Shown in pieces: positions 8,361 through 17,129 of a DNA stretch of 64,000 bases (positions are counted from its first letter, which is position 1; the number at the start of each line of letters is the position of its first letter). The stretch is from Burkholderiaceae bacterium. GTDB lineage: Bacteria; Pseudomonadota; Gammaproteobacteria; Burkholderiales; Burkholderiaceae_E. The translations under genes and the position numbers were made by a program. The stretch is from positions 1-64,000 of the forward strand of contig JADJVQ010000019.1 of the NCBI GenBank assembly GCA_016710525.1, read 5' to 3'. The notes beneath the pieces were generated by a model. It was not told where the DNA came from and ran no database searches. It was given only the letters and a program-made list of their open reading frames with translations.

Positions 8361-8936
8361 ATGCCGCGAATCAACCTTCCCGCGCCCGAAGCCATGGACG
8401 CCGATCAACGCCGTGTGTACGACAAGATCGTCTCGGGCCGGCGAGGCCGCATCGTCGGCCCCTTGCGTGCCGCCCTGCACAACCCGGAGCTGGCCGATCG
8501 CTGGCAGGCCCTGGGCGAGCTGCTGCGCTATCAGACCAGCCTGTCACCCCGGATCTCCGAACTTGCCATCCTGGTCACGGGGCGGGCCTGCAATGCACCG
8601 TTCGAATGGCATGTGCATCGAGGTGAAGCCGAAAAAGCAGGCATCGAGCAGGCCGTCATCGAGGCCCTGCTGCGCCAGGAAGTGCCGCAGGGATTGAACG
8701 ACGCCGATGAGACGGTGATTCTGTTTGCCCGGCAGCTGAACCAGTTCAAGGCGGTCGGCGATGCGGTCTATGACCGGGCCCGCAGGGCGTTCGGCGACAA
8801 GGGGGTGGTCGAGCTGGTGGCGCTGGTGGGGTACTACACGCTGGTGGCCATGACGCTGAACAGCCACCACATTGCCTTGCCCGATGGCGCGGCGCCGGCC
8901 TTTCCGTGGCCGCAGCCGGAGCCGGAGCCGGCCTGA
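8361..8936 (+). CDS. Carboxymuconolactone decarboxylase (AhpD-like) family protein
   Basis: A 191-residue CMD-family protein. The diagnostic segment is LSPRISELAILVTGRACNAPFEWHVHRGEAEKAG. It has a single cysteine in place of the CxxC of AhpD peroxidases, so a thiol-disulfide role is unlikely and a lyase or lactonase-like role is possible. It follows the LysR gene by 75 bp on the same strand. The C-terminus ends in a Pro/Glu-rich tail (PEPEPA). The downstream 60 bp is a low-complexity run of CTGGC/GGCGGG repeats. Substrate unknown. Confidence 0.85.
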   Translation: MPRINLPAPEAMDADQRRVYDKIVSGRRGRIVGPLRAALHNPELADRWQALGELLRYQTSLSPRISELAILVTGRACNAPFEWHVHRGEAEKAGIEQAVIEALLRQEVPQGLNDADETVILFARQLNQFKAVGDAVYDRARRAFGDKGVVELVALVGYYTLVAMTLNSHHIALPDGAAPAFPWPQPEPEPA

Positions 8937-8998
8937 CCCTGGCCTGGCCTGGCCTGGGCGGGGCTGGCGGGGCAGGGCGAGGCGGAGCGGGCGGTGCA

Positions 8999-9607
8999 TC
9001 AGCCATCGGCGGGCTCGGTCAGCCGCATCGAGGGACGGGCCGAAAACGTCTCGTGCCAGGCTGCCAGCCCCGCCGACCGGGTGCGCCAATCGAGCGTTTG
9101 AAAACGGTAGTCGATATAGCCCAGCGCGCAGGCAACGCTGATCGTGCCGATGGTCAGGCCGGACTCCTGCAGTGCCGTGGACTCGGCCTCGAGCTGGCCG
9201 AGCGCGGCATCGACCTTGAGCGCGAAGGCGGCCATCAGGGTGTCCAGGGGGCGTTCGCGTTCGCGTTCATTGCGCCACAGGATCAGGGCGTCGAGCAGGC
9301 CATCGCCGAAGCTCTGCCAACGCAGCGCGTCCCAGCGTGCCTGCCCCTGCTTTGGAAACAGTGCGCCAGACGCTCGATCATTGAGGTACTCGCAAATGAC
9401 TCTCGAGTCGAACAAGGGCCGCCCCGACTCGGGCATCAGGGTAGGGATCTTGGACAAGGGGTTGTCCTGCATGATGGCCGGGTTCGGCGCGAGCATGGCC
9501 GCAACCGATCGGACCTTGTCGATCTGGCCCTCCAGTCCCAGTTCGATGGCGCACACCATCACCTTGCGAACGTAAGGCGACTTGGGCGACCAATGCAGTT
9601 TCATCAT
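8999..9607 (-). CDS. Glutathione S-transferase family protein
   Basis: A protein of about 202 residues with the thioredoxin-like N-terminal GST domain: MKLHWSPKSPYVRKVMVCA, then PLSKIPTLMPESGRPLFDSR, the cis-Pro and SR glutathione-binding segment. An all-helical C-terminal domain follows. It would conjugate glutathione or use it as cofactor in dehalogenation or isomerisation. The start codon overlaps the stop of the CoA-transferase gene by one base (TGATG), a coupling signal; a second ATG lies three bases further in. The pairing suggests a shared catabolic task with the CoA-transferase. Confidence 0.88.
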   Translation of the reverse strand: MMKLHWSPKSPYVRKVMVCAIELGLEGQIDKVRSVAAMLAPNPAIMQDNPLSKIPTLMPESGRPLFDSRVICEYLNDRASGALFPKQGQARWDALRWQSFGDGLLDALILWRNERERERPLDTLMAAFALKVDAALGQLEAESTALQESGLTIGTISVACALGYIDYRFQTLDWRTRSAGLAAWHETFSARPSMRLTEPADG

Positions 9608-10836
9608 CAAAGCACTCCAGTCAGTTTCAGGTGCGCAGCTTCTTCGGGGGTGTAGCCCAGTTCTTCCAGGATCTCGTCGGTGTGCTGGCCGAGCAGGGGC
9701 GGCGCGCGGCGGATGGGCAATGGCAGACCGTCGAAGCGCATCGGGCTTGCAACCAGGGGAACGTCGACGCCCGAGGGATGAGGCACATGGCGCAGCATTT
9801 CGCGCGCCTTGACCTGCGGGTCTTCGAAAACCTCGCGCACATCGTTGATCGCGCCGCTTGGCACGCCGGCCTTGGCGAGCGCGGCCAGCAAAGTCTCCCG
9901 CGGCCACCGGGAGAATTGCTCGTGCAGCAGCGGTGCGAGCACGCCAAGATGATTCACCCGCTGCTCGTTGCGCGCGAAGCGGGGGTCATCGGCCCATGGT
10001 GCGCAACCGAGCACCTGGCAGAGCTTCGCGAACTGCCCGTCGTTGCCGACCACCAGGATGATGGCGCCGTCGGCGCAGGCGTAGACGTCCTGCGGCTGAA
10101 TGTTGGGGTGGGCATTGCCGGTGCGGGCCGGCACCTTCCCGGAGACCAGATGATTCATGGCCTGGTTGGCGAGCGTGGCCACCTGGACATCGAGCATGCC
10201 GATGTCGATGGCGCAGCCCACGCCGGTCTGATCGCGGCAGGCGACCGCGGCGAGCACCGAGGTCGCGGTGTACATGCCGGTCATCAGGTCCACGATGGGG
10301 ATGCCGACCTTTTGAGGTCCACCACCAGGAAGGCCGTCGCGCTCGCCGGTGACGCTCATCATGCCGCCCATGGCCTGGATGAGAAAGTCGTAGGCCGGCT
10401 GCTCGCGCCGGGGACCGGTCTGACCGAAGCCCGTGACAGACACGTAGATCAGACGGGGATTGATCGCCCTGAGGCTGGCGGCGTCCAGACCATAGCGCGC
10501 GAGCGTGCCGGTCTTGTAGTTCTCGAGCAGGATGTCGCAGTCCTTCACCAGGCGGCGAACCACTTCCTGCCCTTCGGGCCGATCGATTCTCAGGGTGATG
10601 GAACGCTTGCCCCGGTTGACCGCGAGGTAGTAACCCGCTTCGGTCGTGTCTTCTCCGTTGGCATCCTTCAGGAACGGCGGGCCCCAGGCACGGGTGTCGT
10701 CGCCGGCGCCCGGCCGTTCGACCTTGATGACCTGCGCACCGAGATCGGCCAGGACCTGCCCCGCCCACGGTGCGGCGAGGATGCGACTCAAGTCGAGGAC
10801 CTTCAGATGGGACAGCGGTCCGGGTGGCGTGGGCAT
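9607..10836 (-). CDS. Family III CoA-transferase (CaiB/BaiF type)
   Basis: A 409-residue family III CoA-transferase. It begins PLSHLKVLDLSRILAAPWAG and contains DLGAQVIKVERPGAGDDTR, VNRGKRSITLRIDRPEGQ and LLENYKTGTLARYGL. The catalytic Asp is expected in GIPIVDLMTGMY (D in VDL). It moves CoA between a carboxylate and an acyl-CoA donor such as succinyl-CoA. The real N-terminus is at ATG 10836. The upstream open frame to 11166 lacks family similarity. It forms an operon with the GST gene. Confidence 0.92.
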   Translation of the reverse strand: MPTPPGPLSHLKVLDLSRILAAPWAGQVLADLGAQVIKVERPGAGDDTRAWGPPFLKDANGEDTTEAGYYLAVNRGKRSITLRIDRPEGQEVVRRLVKDCDILLENYKTGTLARYGLDAASLRAINPRLIYVSVTGFGQTGPRREQPAYDFLIQAMGGMMSVTGERDGLPGGGPQKVGIPIVDLMTGMYTATSVLAAVACRDQTGVGCAIDIGMLDVQVATLANQAMNHLVSGKVPARTGNAHPNIQPQDVYACADGAIILVVGNDGQFAKLCQVLGCAPWADDPRFARNEQRVNHLGVLAPLLHEQFSRWPRETLLAALAKAGVPSGAINDVREVFEDPQVKAREMLRHVPHPSGVDVPLVASPMRFDGLPLPIRRAPPLLGQHTDEILEELGYTPEEAAHLKLTGVL

Positions 10837-11147
10837 GGGCGGGCAACTCGAGGGGACGATCGCGGAAATCCACTGTACTTCCCGTGGCCAGCGGCCGCCT
10901 AGCGCCGCAGCCGCAAGACAGACTTGCCCCGGCGCACATACCGATCCCCTGTCGACTGCGCGGGTGCGTGCGCGGGTGCGTGCGCATCGCAGGCACGGTG
11001 CTGGCGTGGCCTGCGCGACGCCGCCCAGAGATGCGCAATTGCGCAACACTGCCTTGCAGGCACCCGCCTGGCATCTTTCCTGGCGCCCGATAGATTGAGC
11101 GCCATGAGGTCCACACCGAAGACCTCGCGATTCGACAGGAGACCTTC
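10837..11147. other. Intergenic region between divergent CoA-transferase and tannase-fusion genes
   Basis: This is 311 bp with no convincing gene. It holds a 12-bp perfect tandem duplication CGGGTGCGTGCG (10961-10972 and 10973-10984) and a perfect 14-bp palindrome at 11032-11045, listed separately. Both promoters of the divergent genes must lie here, but I see no clear -35/-10 pair. Confidence 0.6.
11032..11045. promoter_or_regulatory. Perfect 14-bp palindrome, possible operator
   Basis: TGCGCAATTGCGCA is fully self-complementary and sits 102 bp upstream of the tannase-fusion start. It could be a dimeric-regulator site. No regulator gene adjoins it. Confidence 0.3.
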
Positions 11148-13631
11148 GTGGCCATGTGGCAGACACGCGCAGTGGGATGGTGGGCCTTGGGCACTTTGCT
11201 CGCGTCTTGCACGGTGGCCTCCGGACCGCCGTCGAGCGGGCTCGGCCTCAGCCGACCCTGTGCCGAACTGGCAGGGATGGCCTGGACGGCCGAGACGCTG
11301 CAGCGGCCCGAGCAGCCTGCCGAACTGCGCACCGGGGGCCTGAGGCTGACCTCGTCGCAATGGATGGCTGCCGCGCCGGCGACTGCCCGGACCCAGGCCG
11401 TGGCGGCCCACTGCAAAGTCATGGCCGAGGTGTTGCCAGTGGATCCTCTGGCGCCGGTCATTCAGGTCCAAGTCAACCTCCCCGAGCAGTGGCTTGGCGG
11501 GGCCATTCAAGTGGGTGGCGGGGGGCTCAATGGATCGGTCCCGCGCAATCTCGCGATCCTGAGCGCATCGGGTTCACCGGTCAGTGCGGCCCAACCGCCC
11601 GATGCGCCTTACCCGATCAACCTGGGTTACGTGATGTTCGGCGGGGATTCCGGCCATCGGGAGTCCGACCGCCATTGGGCCCTGAATGGCGAGGCCTGGG
11701 TGAACTTCGGACACGCCGGTCTGAAGAAGACCCGCGACGCCGCCGTCCTCGTCATGACGGCCGCGTACGGGCAAGCACCCCGGCGCAGCTACTTCATGGG
11801 CCAGTCGCAGGGCGGGCGGGAGGCGCTCGAAGTGGCGCAGCGCTATCCGCAGGACTATGACGGCATTGTCGCGACCGCACCGCTGATCGGGTATGGCGCT
11901 CATGTGGTGGCCAAGGTCCTGCTGGCCGGGCACCAGCAAGGCGATGCGTGGATCTCGCCCGAGAAGGCAAAGCGGATCGGGGCGTCCGTGCTCGAACAGT
12001 GCGACCACCTCGACGGACTGAACGACGGCGTCGTCTCCAACTATCTCGCCTGTCAGCAGCAATTCGATGTGCAACGGCTTCGGTGTCCCGGGGGCGTCGA
12101 TCTGGGGCCGGGCTGCTTGTCCGATGCGCAGATAACCACTGTGAACATGATGCGTGCACCCACCCGTTTCGCCCTGCCGCTGGCCAATGGCTGGTCCTCG
12201 TTCCCGGGCTATGGCGTGGGCCGCGAGGCCTTGGGCTGGCTGAACATCACGCCCAGGCCAAAGGCCGGCGAGATTCCCAATCTCGGGCAGCCGGGCTACA
12301 CCGTGCAGTTCGGGATCCTGAAAGATCCCAAGGCCGATCTGCTGCAGTTTTCCATCGAGCGGCATGCCCGGCAGATCCAGGCCGCCTCGCAGTTGATCGA
12401 TTCCACCAACCCGGACCTGACGGCCTATTTTGCCCGTGGCGGGCGCCTGATCGTCAAGTCGAACAGCGCCGACTATGCGGTCAATCCGCAGACGCTCGCG
12501 CAGTGGTTCGACCGGGTTCGAGTGCATTCCGGCCAAGCCAGCGTCGACGCCCAGGCGCGGTTCTTCGTGCTTCCCGGCGCAGGGCACAGCGGTGACGGGG
12601 TGAGCGAGTCCACCGGACAGCCCATAGCCTCCTCGGTCGACCTGGTGGGCATGATGCTGGACTGGGTCGAGCGCGGCGTGGCGCCTCCGGAGGCCCCTGT
12701 TCTGCGTGCCATGCAGCGCGAGGCGCCGCATCGCATCACCGCCACTCGACCGATGTGCCGGTATCCCCAATACCCTGCCTACCTGGGTGGCGACGCCCAG
12801 CGGGCCGAGAGTTTCCGCTGCACCGATCCGCAACCCTCGAAGGAGCGGGTGTTGTTGCAGGATGGCGGCCGCAGTGTCGATGTCCTGATCAATGGCCGAG
12901 GGCCTGGCGTCGTGCTGCTGCCCTCGTCGTTGAGAGACTCTTTCGACTTCGATGAAGTGGCGGAACGCATCGCCGGCCAGGGATTCAAGGTACTGAGGCC
13001 GCAGCCCCGCGGCATGGGACGAAGCAGTGCGCCCCCGGCCGACATGACGCTGTCGACCCTCGCGGCCGACGTGGCCTTGACGATCGAACGATTGGGCGAC
13101 GGCATGCCCGCGGTGGTCGTCGGTCACGCCTACGGGCATTGGGTCGCGCGGGTTGCCGAGGTCAATCATCCCAACCTGGTCCGCGGTGTCGTCGTGCTGG
13201 GCGCTGCCGCACGCACCTTCCCGCCGGGCATGGCCGAAGCCCTGGCGATCGCCTCCAATCCATCGCAACCGGAAGGCAAGCGCCTCGAAGCCCTGATGAA
13301 ATCGATGTTTGCGCCCGGCAACGACCCCAGGTCGTGGTTGACCGGCTGGCATCCGCCGCTTCGCCAGGCTTACCGCAGCGCGTCCCAATCGCCACCGAAG
13401 GACGCCTGGTTTGCGGCGGGCAAGGCGCCGATCCTGGATCTGCAAGGGGCGCAGGATCCGTGGCGGCCACCGTCGAGCTCGAACGAACTCAAGGCCGTGA
13501 TGCCCGGGCGGGTCACCGTTCAGCGGATAGAGCGGGCAAGCCACGCACTGATTGCCGAACAGCCCGCGGCGGTCTCGGAGGCGATCACCGCGTGGATCCG
13601 GGGCCTGCCGGCCGTGCCGGTTGCGCGCTGA
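11148..13631 (+). CDS. Tannase/feruloyl-esterase-family lipoprotein fused to an alpha/beta-hydrolase domain
   Basis: An 827-residue, probably exported protein. It has a signal helix with lipobox LLASC near residue 20. Residues about 30-540 are a tannase/feruloyl esterase domain with the nucleophile motif MGQSQGGRE and the catalytic His in PGAGHSGDG. Residues about 565-827 form a second alpha/beta-hydrolase domain (GVVLLPSSLRDSFDF, QGAQDPWRP, ASHALIAEQP). There the nucleophile elbow reads GHAYGHW, Ala replacing the usual Ser, so this domain may be non-catalytic or binding. The family hydrolyses ester bonds of phenolic acids. The start is GTG 11148 with AGGAG about seven bases upstream. The gene is isolated and divergent from the CoA-transferase operon. 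Confidence 0.85.
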   Translation: MAMWQTRAVGWWALGTLLASCTVASGPPSSGLGLSRPCAELAGMAWTAETLQRPEQPAELRTGGLRLTSSQWMAAAPATARTQAVAAHCKVMAEVLPVDPLAPVIQVQVNLPEQWLGGAIQVGGGGLNGSVPRNLAILSASGSPVSAAQPPDAPYPINLGYVMFGGDSGHRESDRHWALNGEAWVNFGHAGLKKTRDAAVLVMTAAYGQAPRRSYFMGQSQGGREALEVAQRYPQDYDGIVATAPLIGYGAHVVAKVLLAGHQQGDAWISPEKAKRIGASVLEQCDHLDGLNDGVVSNYLACQQQFDVQRLRCPGGVDLGPGCLSDAQITTVNMMRAPTRFALPLANGWSSFPGYGVGREALGWLNITPRPKAGEIPNLGQPGYTVQFGILKDPKADLLQFSIERHARQIQAASQLIDSTNPDLTAYFARGGRLIVKSNSADYAVNPQTLAQWFDRVRVHSGQASVDAQARFFVLPGAGHSGDGVSESTGQPIASSVDLVGMMLDWVERGVAPPEAPVLRAMQREAPHRITATRPMCRYPQYPAYLGGDAQRAESFRCTDPQPSKERVLLQDGGRSVDVLINGRGPGVVLLPSSLRDSFDFDEVAERIAGQGFKVLRPQPRGMGRSSAPPADMTLSTLAADVALTIERLGDGMPAVVVGHAYGHWVARVAEVNHPNLVRGVVVLGAAARTFPPGMAEALAIASNPSQPEGKRLEALMKSMFAPGNDPRSWLTGWHPPLRQAYRSASQSPPKDAWFAAGKAPILDLQGAQDPWRPPSSSNELKAVMPGRVTVQRIERASHALIAEQPAAVSEAITAWIRGLPAVPVAR

Positions 13632-13638
13632 TCATGTG

Positions 13639-13704
13639 CTGATCACGCGGTGACCGGGCGCTGGCCACGCGGTGACCGGGCGCTGACCACGCGGTGACCA
13701 CGCG
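13639..13704. repeat. Tandem repeat, three copies of a 22-bp unit
   Basis: The unit is near CTGATCACGCGGTGACCGGG plus CG, at 13639-13660, 13661-13682 and 13683-13704, with only a few substitutions. A partial fourth copy (CTGACC) follows. It lies just after the tannase-fusion stop, between convergent genes. Confidence 0.9.
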
Positions 13705-13748
13705 CTGACCATTCGTTCGGCACGGCCTGAGCGCGCGCAAGACCGGCG

Positions 13749-13772
13749 GTGGACTTCGCGGGCGAAGTCCAC
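13749..13772. terminator. Strong hairpin between convergent genes, possible bidirectional terminator
   Basis: GTGGACTTCG (13749-13758), loop CGGG, and CGAAGTCCAC (13763-13772) make a perfect 10-bp stem. It is placed between the tannase-fusion stop and the stop of the convergent enoyl-CoA hydratase gene. No U-tract follows on either strand, so intrinsic termination is uncertain. Confidence 0.45.
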
Positions 13773-13780
13773 GCCGTGCA

Positions 13781-14557
13781 TCATCGACCGGTGAACACCG
13801 GCGCGCGCTTTTCCCGGAAGGCAGCCTGGGCCTCCTTCGCATCATCCGTCTTGGCGATCTGGGCGGTCATGTCCTGCTCATAGCGATAGCCGTCGCGCAG
13901 GCTCATGTCCTCGATCACATTGAGCGTGTGCTTGCCCATGCGGGTCGAGACGGGACTCTTCGATGCAATGGTCTGTGCGATCTCCATCGCGGTGGCCATC
14001 AGGTCTTCCGGGGCGACGCACGCTTCCACGATGCCCAGCCGATACAGCTCGGGCCCGTCCACCCGCATGCCGGTGAGCGCCATGCGGCGCAGACGCGAAT
14101 GGCTGAACAGGCGCATCGCATGGCGGCAGCCCCCGAGCAGGCCGACATCCACTTCGGGCAGGCCCAGCCGGGTGGCGGTGCTGGCCACCAGGATGTCGGC
14201 CGAAGCGGCCATGGCCACGCCCGATCCCAGGGCCGCGCCGTTGATGGCGATGACCACCGGCTTGGCGCACTCGCGGATGGCGTGGAAGCATTCGCGGGTG
14301 CGACGCGAATGGGCGGGCAGATCGCCCGGTCCCTTGATGACCTCGGCGCGGCCTTTCAGGTCGGCGCCCGCACAGAACACCTTGCCGGCGCCGGTCAGCA
14401 CGACGGCCCGGATGTCGTCGATCTCGCTGATCTGGTCGAGCGCCCTCGTCAGTTCGTCATTCAGGGTCCGGGTCAAGGCGTTCACCGGCGGGCTGTTGAG
14501 TGTCAGGGTGGCGACGTGGCCGTGGATTTCGACCAGCAGCTCGGAAAAGGATTGCAT
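13781..14557 (-). CDS. Enoyl-CoA hydratase/isomerase family protein
   Basis: A 258-residue crotonase-fold protein. The oxyanion-hole segments are VFCAGADLKGR and NGAALGSGVAMA. LPEVDVGLLGG carries one catalytic-type Glu, and the C-terminal AFREKRAPVFTGR is typical of the family. It hydrates, isomerises or cleaves an acyl-CoA; the substrate is not evident. The gene stands alone, preceded by a 289-bp spacer towards the SnoaL/AraC pair, in which I see only AT-richer promoter-like DNA around 14660-14735. Confidence 0.9.
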   Translation of the reverse strand: MQSFSELLVEIHGHVATLTLNSPPVNALTRTLNDELTRALDQISEIDDIRAVVLTGAGKVFCAGADLKGRAEVIKGPGDLPAHSRRTRECFHAIRECAKPVVIAINGAALGSGVAMAASADILVASTATRLGLPEVDVGLLGGCRHAMRLFSHSRLRRMALTGMRVDGPELYRLGIVEACVAPEDLMATAMEIAQTIASKSPVSTRMGKHTLNVIEDMSLRDGYRYEQDMTAQIAKTDDAKEAQAAFREKRAPVFTGR

Positions 14558-14846
14558 GAGAAAGGCCTATCGGGAGGGGGTGGAAGACTGAGGGCGCGGA
14601 CAGATCGCGGTCGGGATCTGCACGGCACGAGAGCGCCGCAGATGGCGCGGACCTGTTGCGCTTGAATATACGATCTGCCAGCTGGCACGGCCGAACGCTC
14701 GCGACATAGCTGATATGAGGAAATCTTCATTTCGAAGGCCGGCCGCGCCGGGCACGCGCCCGAAGGGCCCAAGCGCACGAAATATCAAATCGACGCACTG
14801 GCGCATCGCCATCATGCGGGCTCCCCCCTTCGCTTTGGAGTTCTCC

Positions 14847-15227
14847 ATGAACCCTGTCGAATCCGCACCGGACCATCATCGGACCTGGACCACCTACACG
14901 CTGGCGTGGCAGGCGGAATCCGCCAGCGACCGGCTGGCGTTGCTGGCCCGTTCGCTGCATCCCGAGTGCCGCTATGCCGATCCGCTGGCCGACGTGATCG
15001 GATGGCCGGCGCTGTCGGCGTATATGCATGATCTGCAGCAGCAGATTCCCGGGGTGCATTTCGTCGCCACCCGGTTCATCACTCATCATAGGTGCAGCAT
15101 GGCGCAATGGCAGATGCGTGATACACACGAAGCCGTGCTGAGCGAAGGCGTGAGTTTTGGCGAATACGCGGCCGATGGCAGACTGATCCGCATGAACGGA
15201 TTTTTCGACACCCCGCCCGCCGGCTGA
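14847..15227 (+). CDS. SnoaL-like (NTF2-fold) polyketide-cyclase family protein
   Basis: A 126-residue NTF2-like protein with the pattern HPECRYADPLADVIGWPAL at the cone entrance and a C-terminal GRLIRMNGFFD strand. Such proteins are cyclases, isomerases or small-ligand binders. The start is ATG 14847, backed by GGAG six bases upstream; earlier in-frame starts are less likely. The stop is 2 bp before the GTG of the AraC-type regulator, so the two are co-translated and the SnoaL protein may help handle the regulator's ligand. Confidence 0.8.
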   Translation: MNPVESAPDHHRTWTTYTLAWQAESASDRLALLARSLHPECRYADPLADVIGWPALSAYMHDLQQQIPGVHFVATRFITHHRCSMAQWQMRDTHEAVLSEGVSFGEYAADGRLIRMNGFFDTPPAG

Positions 15228-15229
15228 CC

Positions 15230-16105
15230 GTGCAATACCTCGAGCAGGTTCAGCGCGGCATCGACTTCATCGAGGCTCGACTCGATCAGGAGGAGGTTCC
15301 CTTCGAGGCGATTGCGCAGGCCGCCGGCCTGAGTGCCTGGCACTTTCAGCGGATCTTCAAGGCGATCACCCACGAGACCCTGAAGGGCTACATCCGTTCG
15401 CGCCGCCTGGCGCACGCCTGCGCGAGCCTGGTGGGCACGAAGCGGCGCATCCTGGACATCGCACTGCTGGCCGGGTACGACTCGCAGGAAAGCTTCACCC
15501 GCGCCTTCAAGCACCAGCACGGCGTGACACCGGGCGAATTCCGGAGAGCCCGCGCGCTGCGCCAGGAGCACAAGAAGGTGAGCATCGATGCGGCGTATCT
15601 TGCCCACCTGCAGACGGGCGTGGTGACAGAGCCGGTGTTCCGGCATTGGCCGGCGCGCCGCTATGTCGGACTGCAGACTGCTTTCTATGGTGTCTGCTCG
15701 GACAAGAACGACCTCGCACTGCGCATCCCGCCGCTCTGGGATGCCTTCCTGCGCCGCCTGCCCGAGGTGGCCTGCCCGGTACCCGGCGTCTGTTACGGGC
15801 TCGTGGATCAGGATCCGCGGGACGCCGAGCGGCTGTCGTACTGCTCGGCGATCGAAGTCGACGCGATCGAGCGCATTCCCGACGGCATGCGGGTCGTCGC
15901 GATCGAAGCCCAGACCTATGCGGTGTTCCGGCACGTCGGCGCGCCTGAGCAGCTCGACAACACCGTCAACTACATCTATTCGAACTGGCTGCACACCGCC
16001 GGCTGGCGCCATACGCAAAGCGCCGACATCGAGTGTTATGGCCCGGACTATCTGCCCGGTACCGACACCTGCGTCACCGAATACGCGATACCGGTTTCGC
16101 GCTGA
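15230..16105 (+). CDS. AraC-family regulator with GyrI-like effector-binding domain
   Basis: A 291-residue regulator. The N-terminal double helix-turn-helix of the AraC family covers about residues 8-106 (LSAWHFQRIFKAITHETLKG and LLAGYDSQESFTRAFKHQHG). A C-terminal GyrI-like ligand-binding domain covers about residues 130-291. This is the Rob/SoxS-like plus GyrI arrangement seen in drug- and stress-responsive activators. The start is GTG 15230, 2 bp after the SnoaL stop. Target genes are not obvious; it may control its own pair or the neighbouring yfcF. Confidence 0.92.
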   Translation: MQYLEQVQRGIDFIEARLDQEEVPFEAIAQAAGLSAWHFQRIFKAITHETLKGYIRSRRLAHACASLVGTKRRILDIALLAGYDSQESFTRAFKHQHGVTPGEFRRARALRQEHKKVSIDAAYLAHLQTGVVTEPVFRHWPARRYVGLQTAFYGVCSDKNDLALRIPPLWDAFLRRLPEVACPVPGVCYGLVDQDPRDAERLSYCSAIEVDAIERIPDGMRVVAIEAQTYAVFRHVGAPEQLDNTVNYIYSNWLHTAGWRHTQSADIECYGPDYLPGTDTCVTEYAIPVSR

Positions 16106-16109
16106 ACGC

Positions 16110-16501
16110 GCGCTTGAAGGTTTCGCCAATGCCGCGGGTACTGACCGCGATCGAACCGTGGGCTAGGCTGCCGGGCCGGGTCTTGGACAGGTCGATGAAT
16201 TCCTTCAGCGTGTTCACCGGCAAGCCCGCATGAACGCCGAAGCCGATCGGCAGCAGGCAGGTCATCGCGATCGGGGCGAACTGGTTCAGCTTGAACGGGA
16301 CCTCACGGCTGAACACCGAACTGGTGACCATGGTGATGCCGCACATCAGCAGGGTGTCGTCGTCGGCCGTGGCATTGGTCACCGATTCAGCTTGACCGGC
16401 CGGGCAGGCCATCCGGCGGCTTGGGCCATCGTGCGGCCGGCCAATGGAGTCAGTGCGGCGCCGGATGCCAGTCGCAGCAGGCGCCGCCGCGTCAGCGAAG
16501 C
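16110..16501 (-). pseudogene. Remnant of a TTT/Bug receptor gene
   Basis: Two pieces of a Bug-type receptor lie in different frames. The 5' piece (about 16501-16382) encodes a Tat-like leader, TRRRLLRLASGAAL then WPARPVKLN, the usual mature start. It then shifts frame, losing about 50 residues of the PGGG-type core. The second piece (about 16380-16113) encodes TNATADDDTLLMCGITMV, FKLNQFAPIAMTCLLPIGFG and VNTLKEFIDLSKTRPGSLAHG, which is central receptor sequence. It then stops about 180 residues short of normal length. The remnant begins inside the 3' end of yfcF and ends beside the AraC gene. It is a degraded gene rather than a functional one. Confidence 0.75.
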
Positions 16502-17127
16502 GCTGGCCGGGGCAGCTGCACCCACTGCTGCACGCTGGCGCGCGCCCATTGCGAGCGCGCATAGTGCGCCAGACGGGCCGGGACCGGATCGCCGTTGAGC
16601 ACCAGGCGGTTGAGCATCAGGGCCAGGTCGGTGTCGGCGATGCTCCAGTCGCCGAACAGATGCTGCGCGTCGGGCGGCAGCAGCGTGTCGACCGCGGCGA
16701 ACAGCTTCAGCGCGGTCTCGCGCGCGGCATTGGACAGTGGCTGCGGCACAGGCCGGTAGAACACCACCTGGGTGTTGCGCTCTTCGCGCAGGGGCGTCAG
16801 GTCGCTGCGCAGCCAGGCCTGCAGTTGCCGCGCCCGGGCGCGCGCTTTGGGTTCGCGCGGGTAGAGCCGGGTGCCGGGGTACATCTCGTCCAGGTACTCG
16901 GCGATGGCGGAGGATTCCGACAGCGAAAACTCGCCATCGACCAGCGTGGGAACGCGGTGGCTGAGCGAGGCCGCCGCGTACCACGCGTCGTGCTGCGCGC
17001 CTTCGGCGAGGTTCACCTTGGTCAGCTCGACGGGAATGCGCTTTTCAGTGAGGGCCACGAACGCGGACATGGCGTAGGGGCTGGCGTACTGGGCATCGAC
17101 GTACAAACGCATGGCGGTGGCTTTCAT
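16492..17127 (-). CDS. yfcF: Glutathione transferase, YfcF type
   Basis: A 211-residue GST that lines up end to end with Escherichia coli YfcF as I remember it. Shared segments are SPYAMSAFVALTEK, LSESSAIAEYLDE, RARARQLQAWLRSDL, LREERNTQVVF, FGDWSIADTDLALMLNRLVL and the C-terminal YARSQWARASVQQW. YfcF has GSH-dependent peroxidase or transferase activity in oxidative-stress defence. Its start is 3 bp after the otnK stop, so it is probably the last gene of ltnD-otnK-yfcF. The 3' end abuts a degraded Bug receptor gene. Confidence 0.88.
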   Translation of the reverse strand: MKATAMRLYVDAQYASPYAMSAFVALTEKRIPVELTKVNLAEGAQHDAWYAAASLSHRVPTLVDGEFSLSESSAIAEYLDEMYPGTRLYPREPKARARARQLQAWLRSDLTPLREERNTQVVFYRPVPQPLSNAARETALKLFAAVDTLLPPDAQHLFGDWSIADTDLALMLNRLVLNGDPVPARLAHYARSQWARASVQQWVQLPRPALR

Positions 17128-17129
17128 GT

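Noticed and set aside
11574..13544. Minus-strand open frame of over 650 codons opposite the tannase fusion
   Set aside because: Same antisense artefact; the plus strand carries catalytic motifs and a ribosome site.
13639..13704. CRISPR-like array
   Set aside because: The 22-bp units are directly adjacent without spacers and no cas genes are near.
14660..14735. Small coding region in the spacer upstream of the SnoaL gene
   Set aside because: An in-frame extension from 14715 exists but shows no family similarity, and the ribosome site at 14837 supports the start at 14847.
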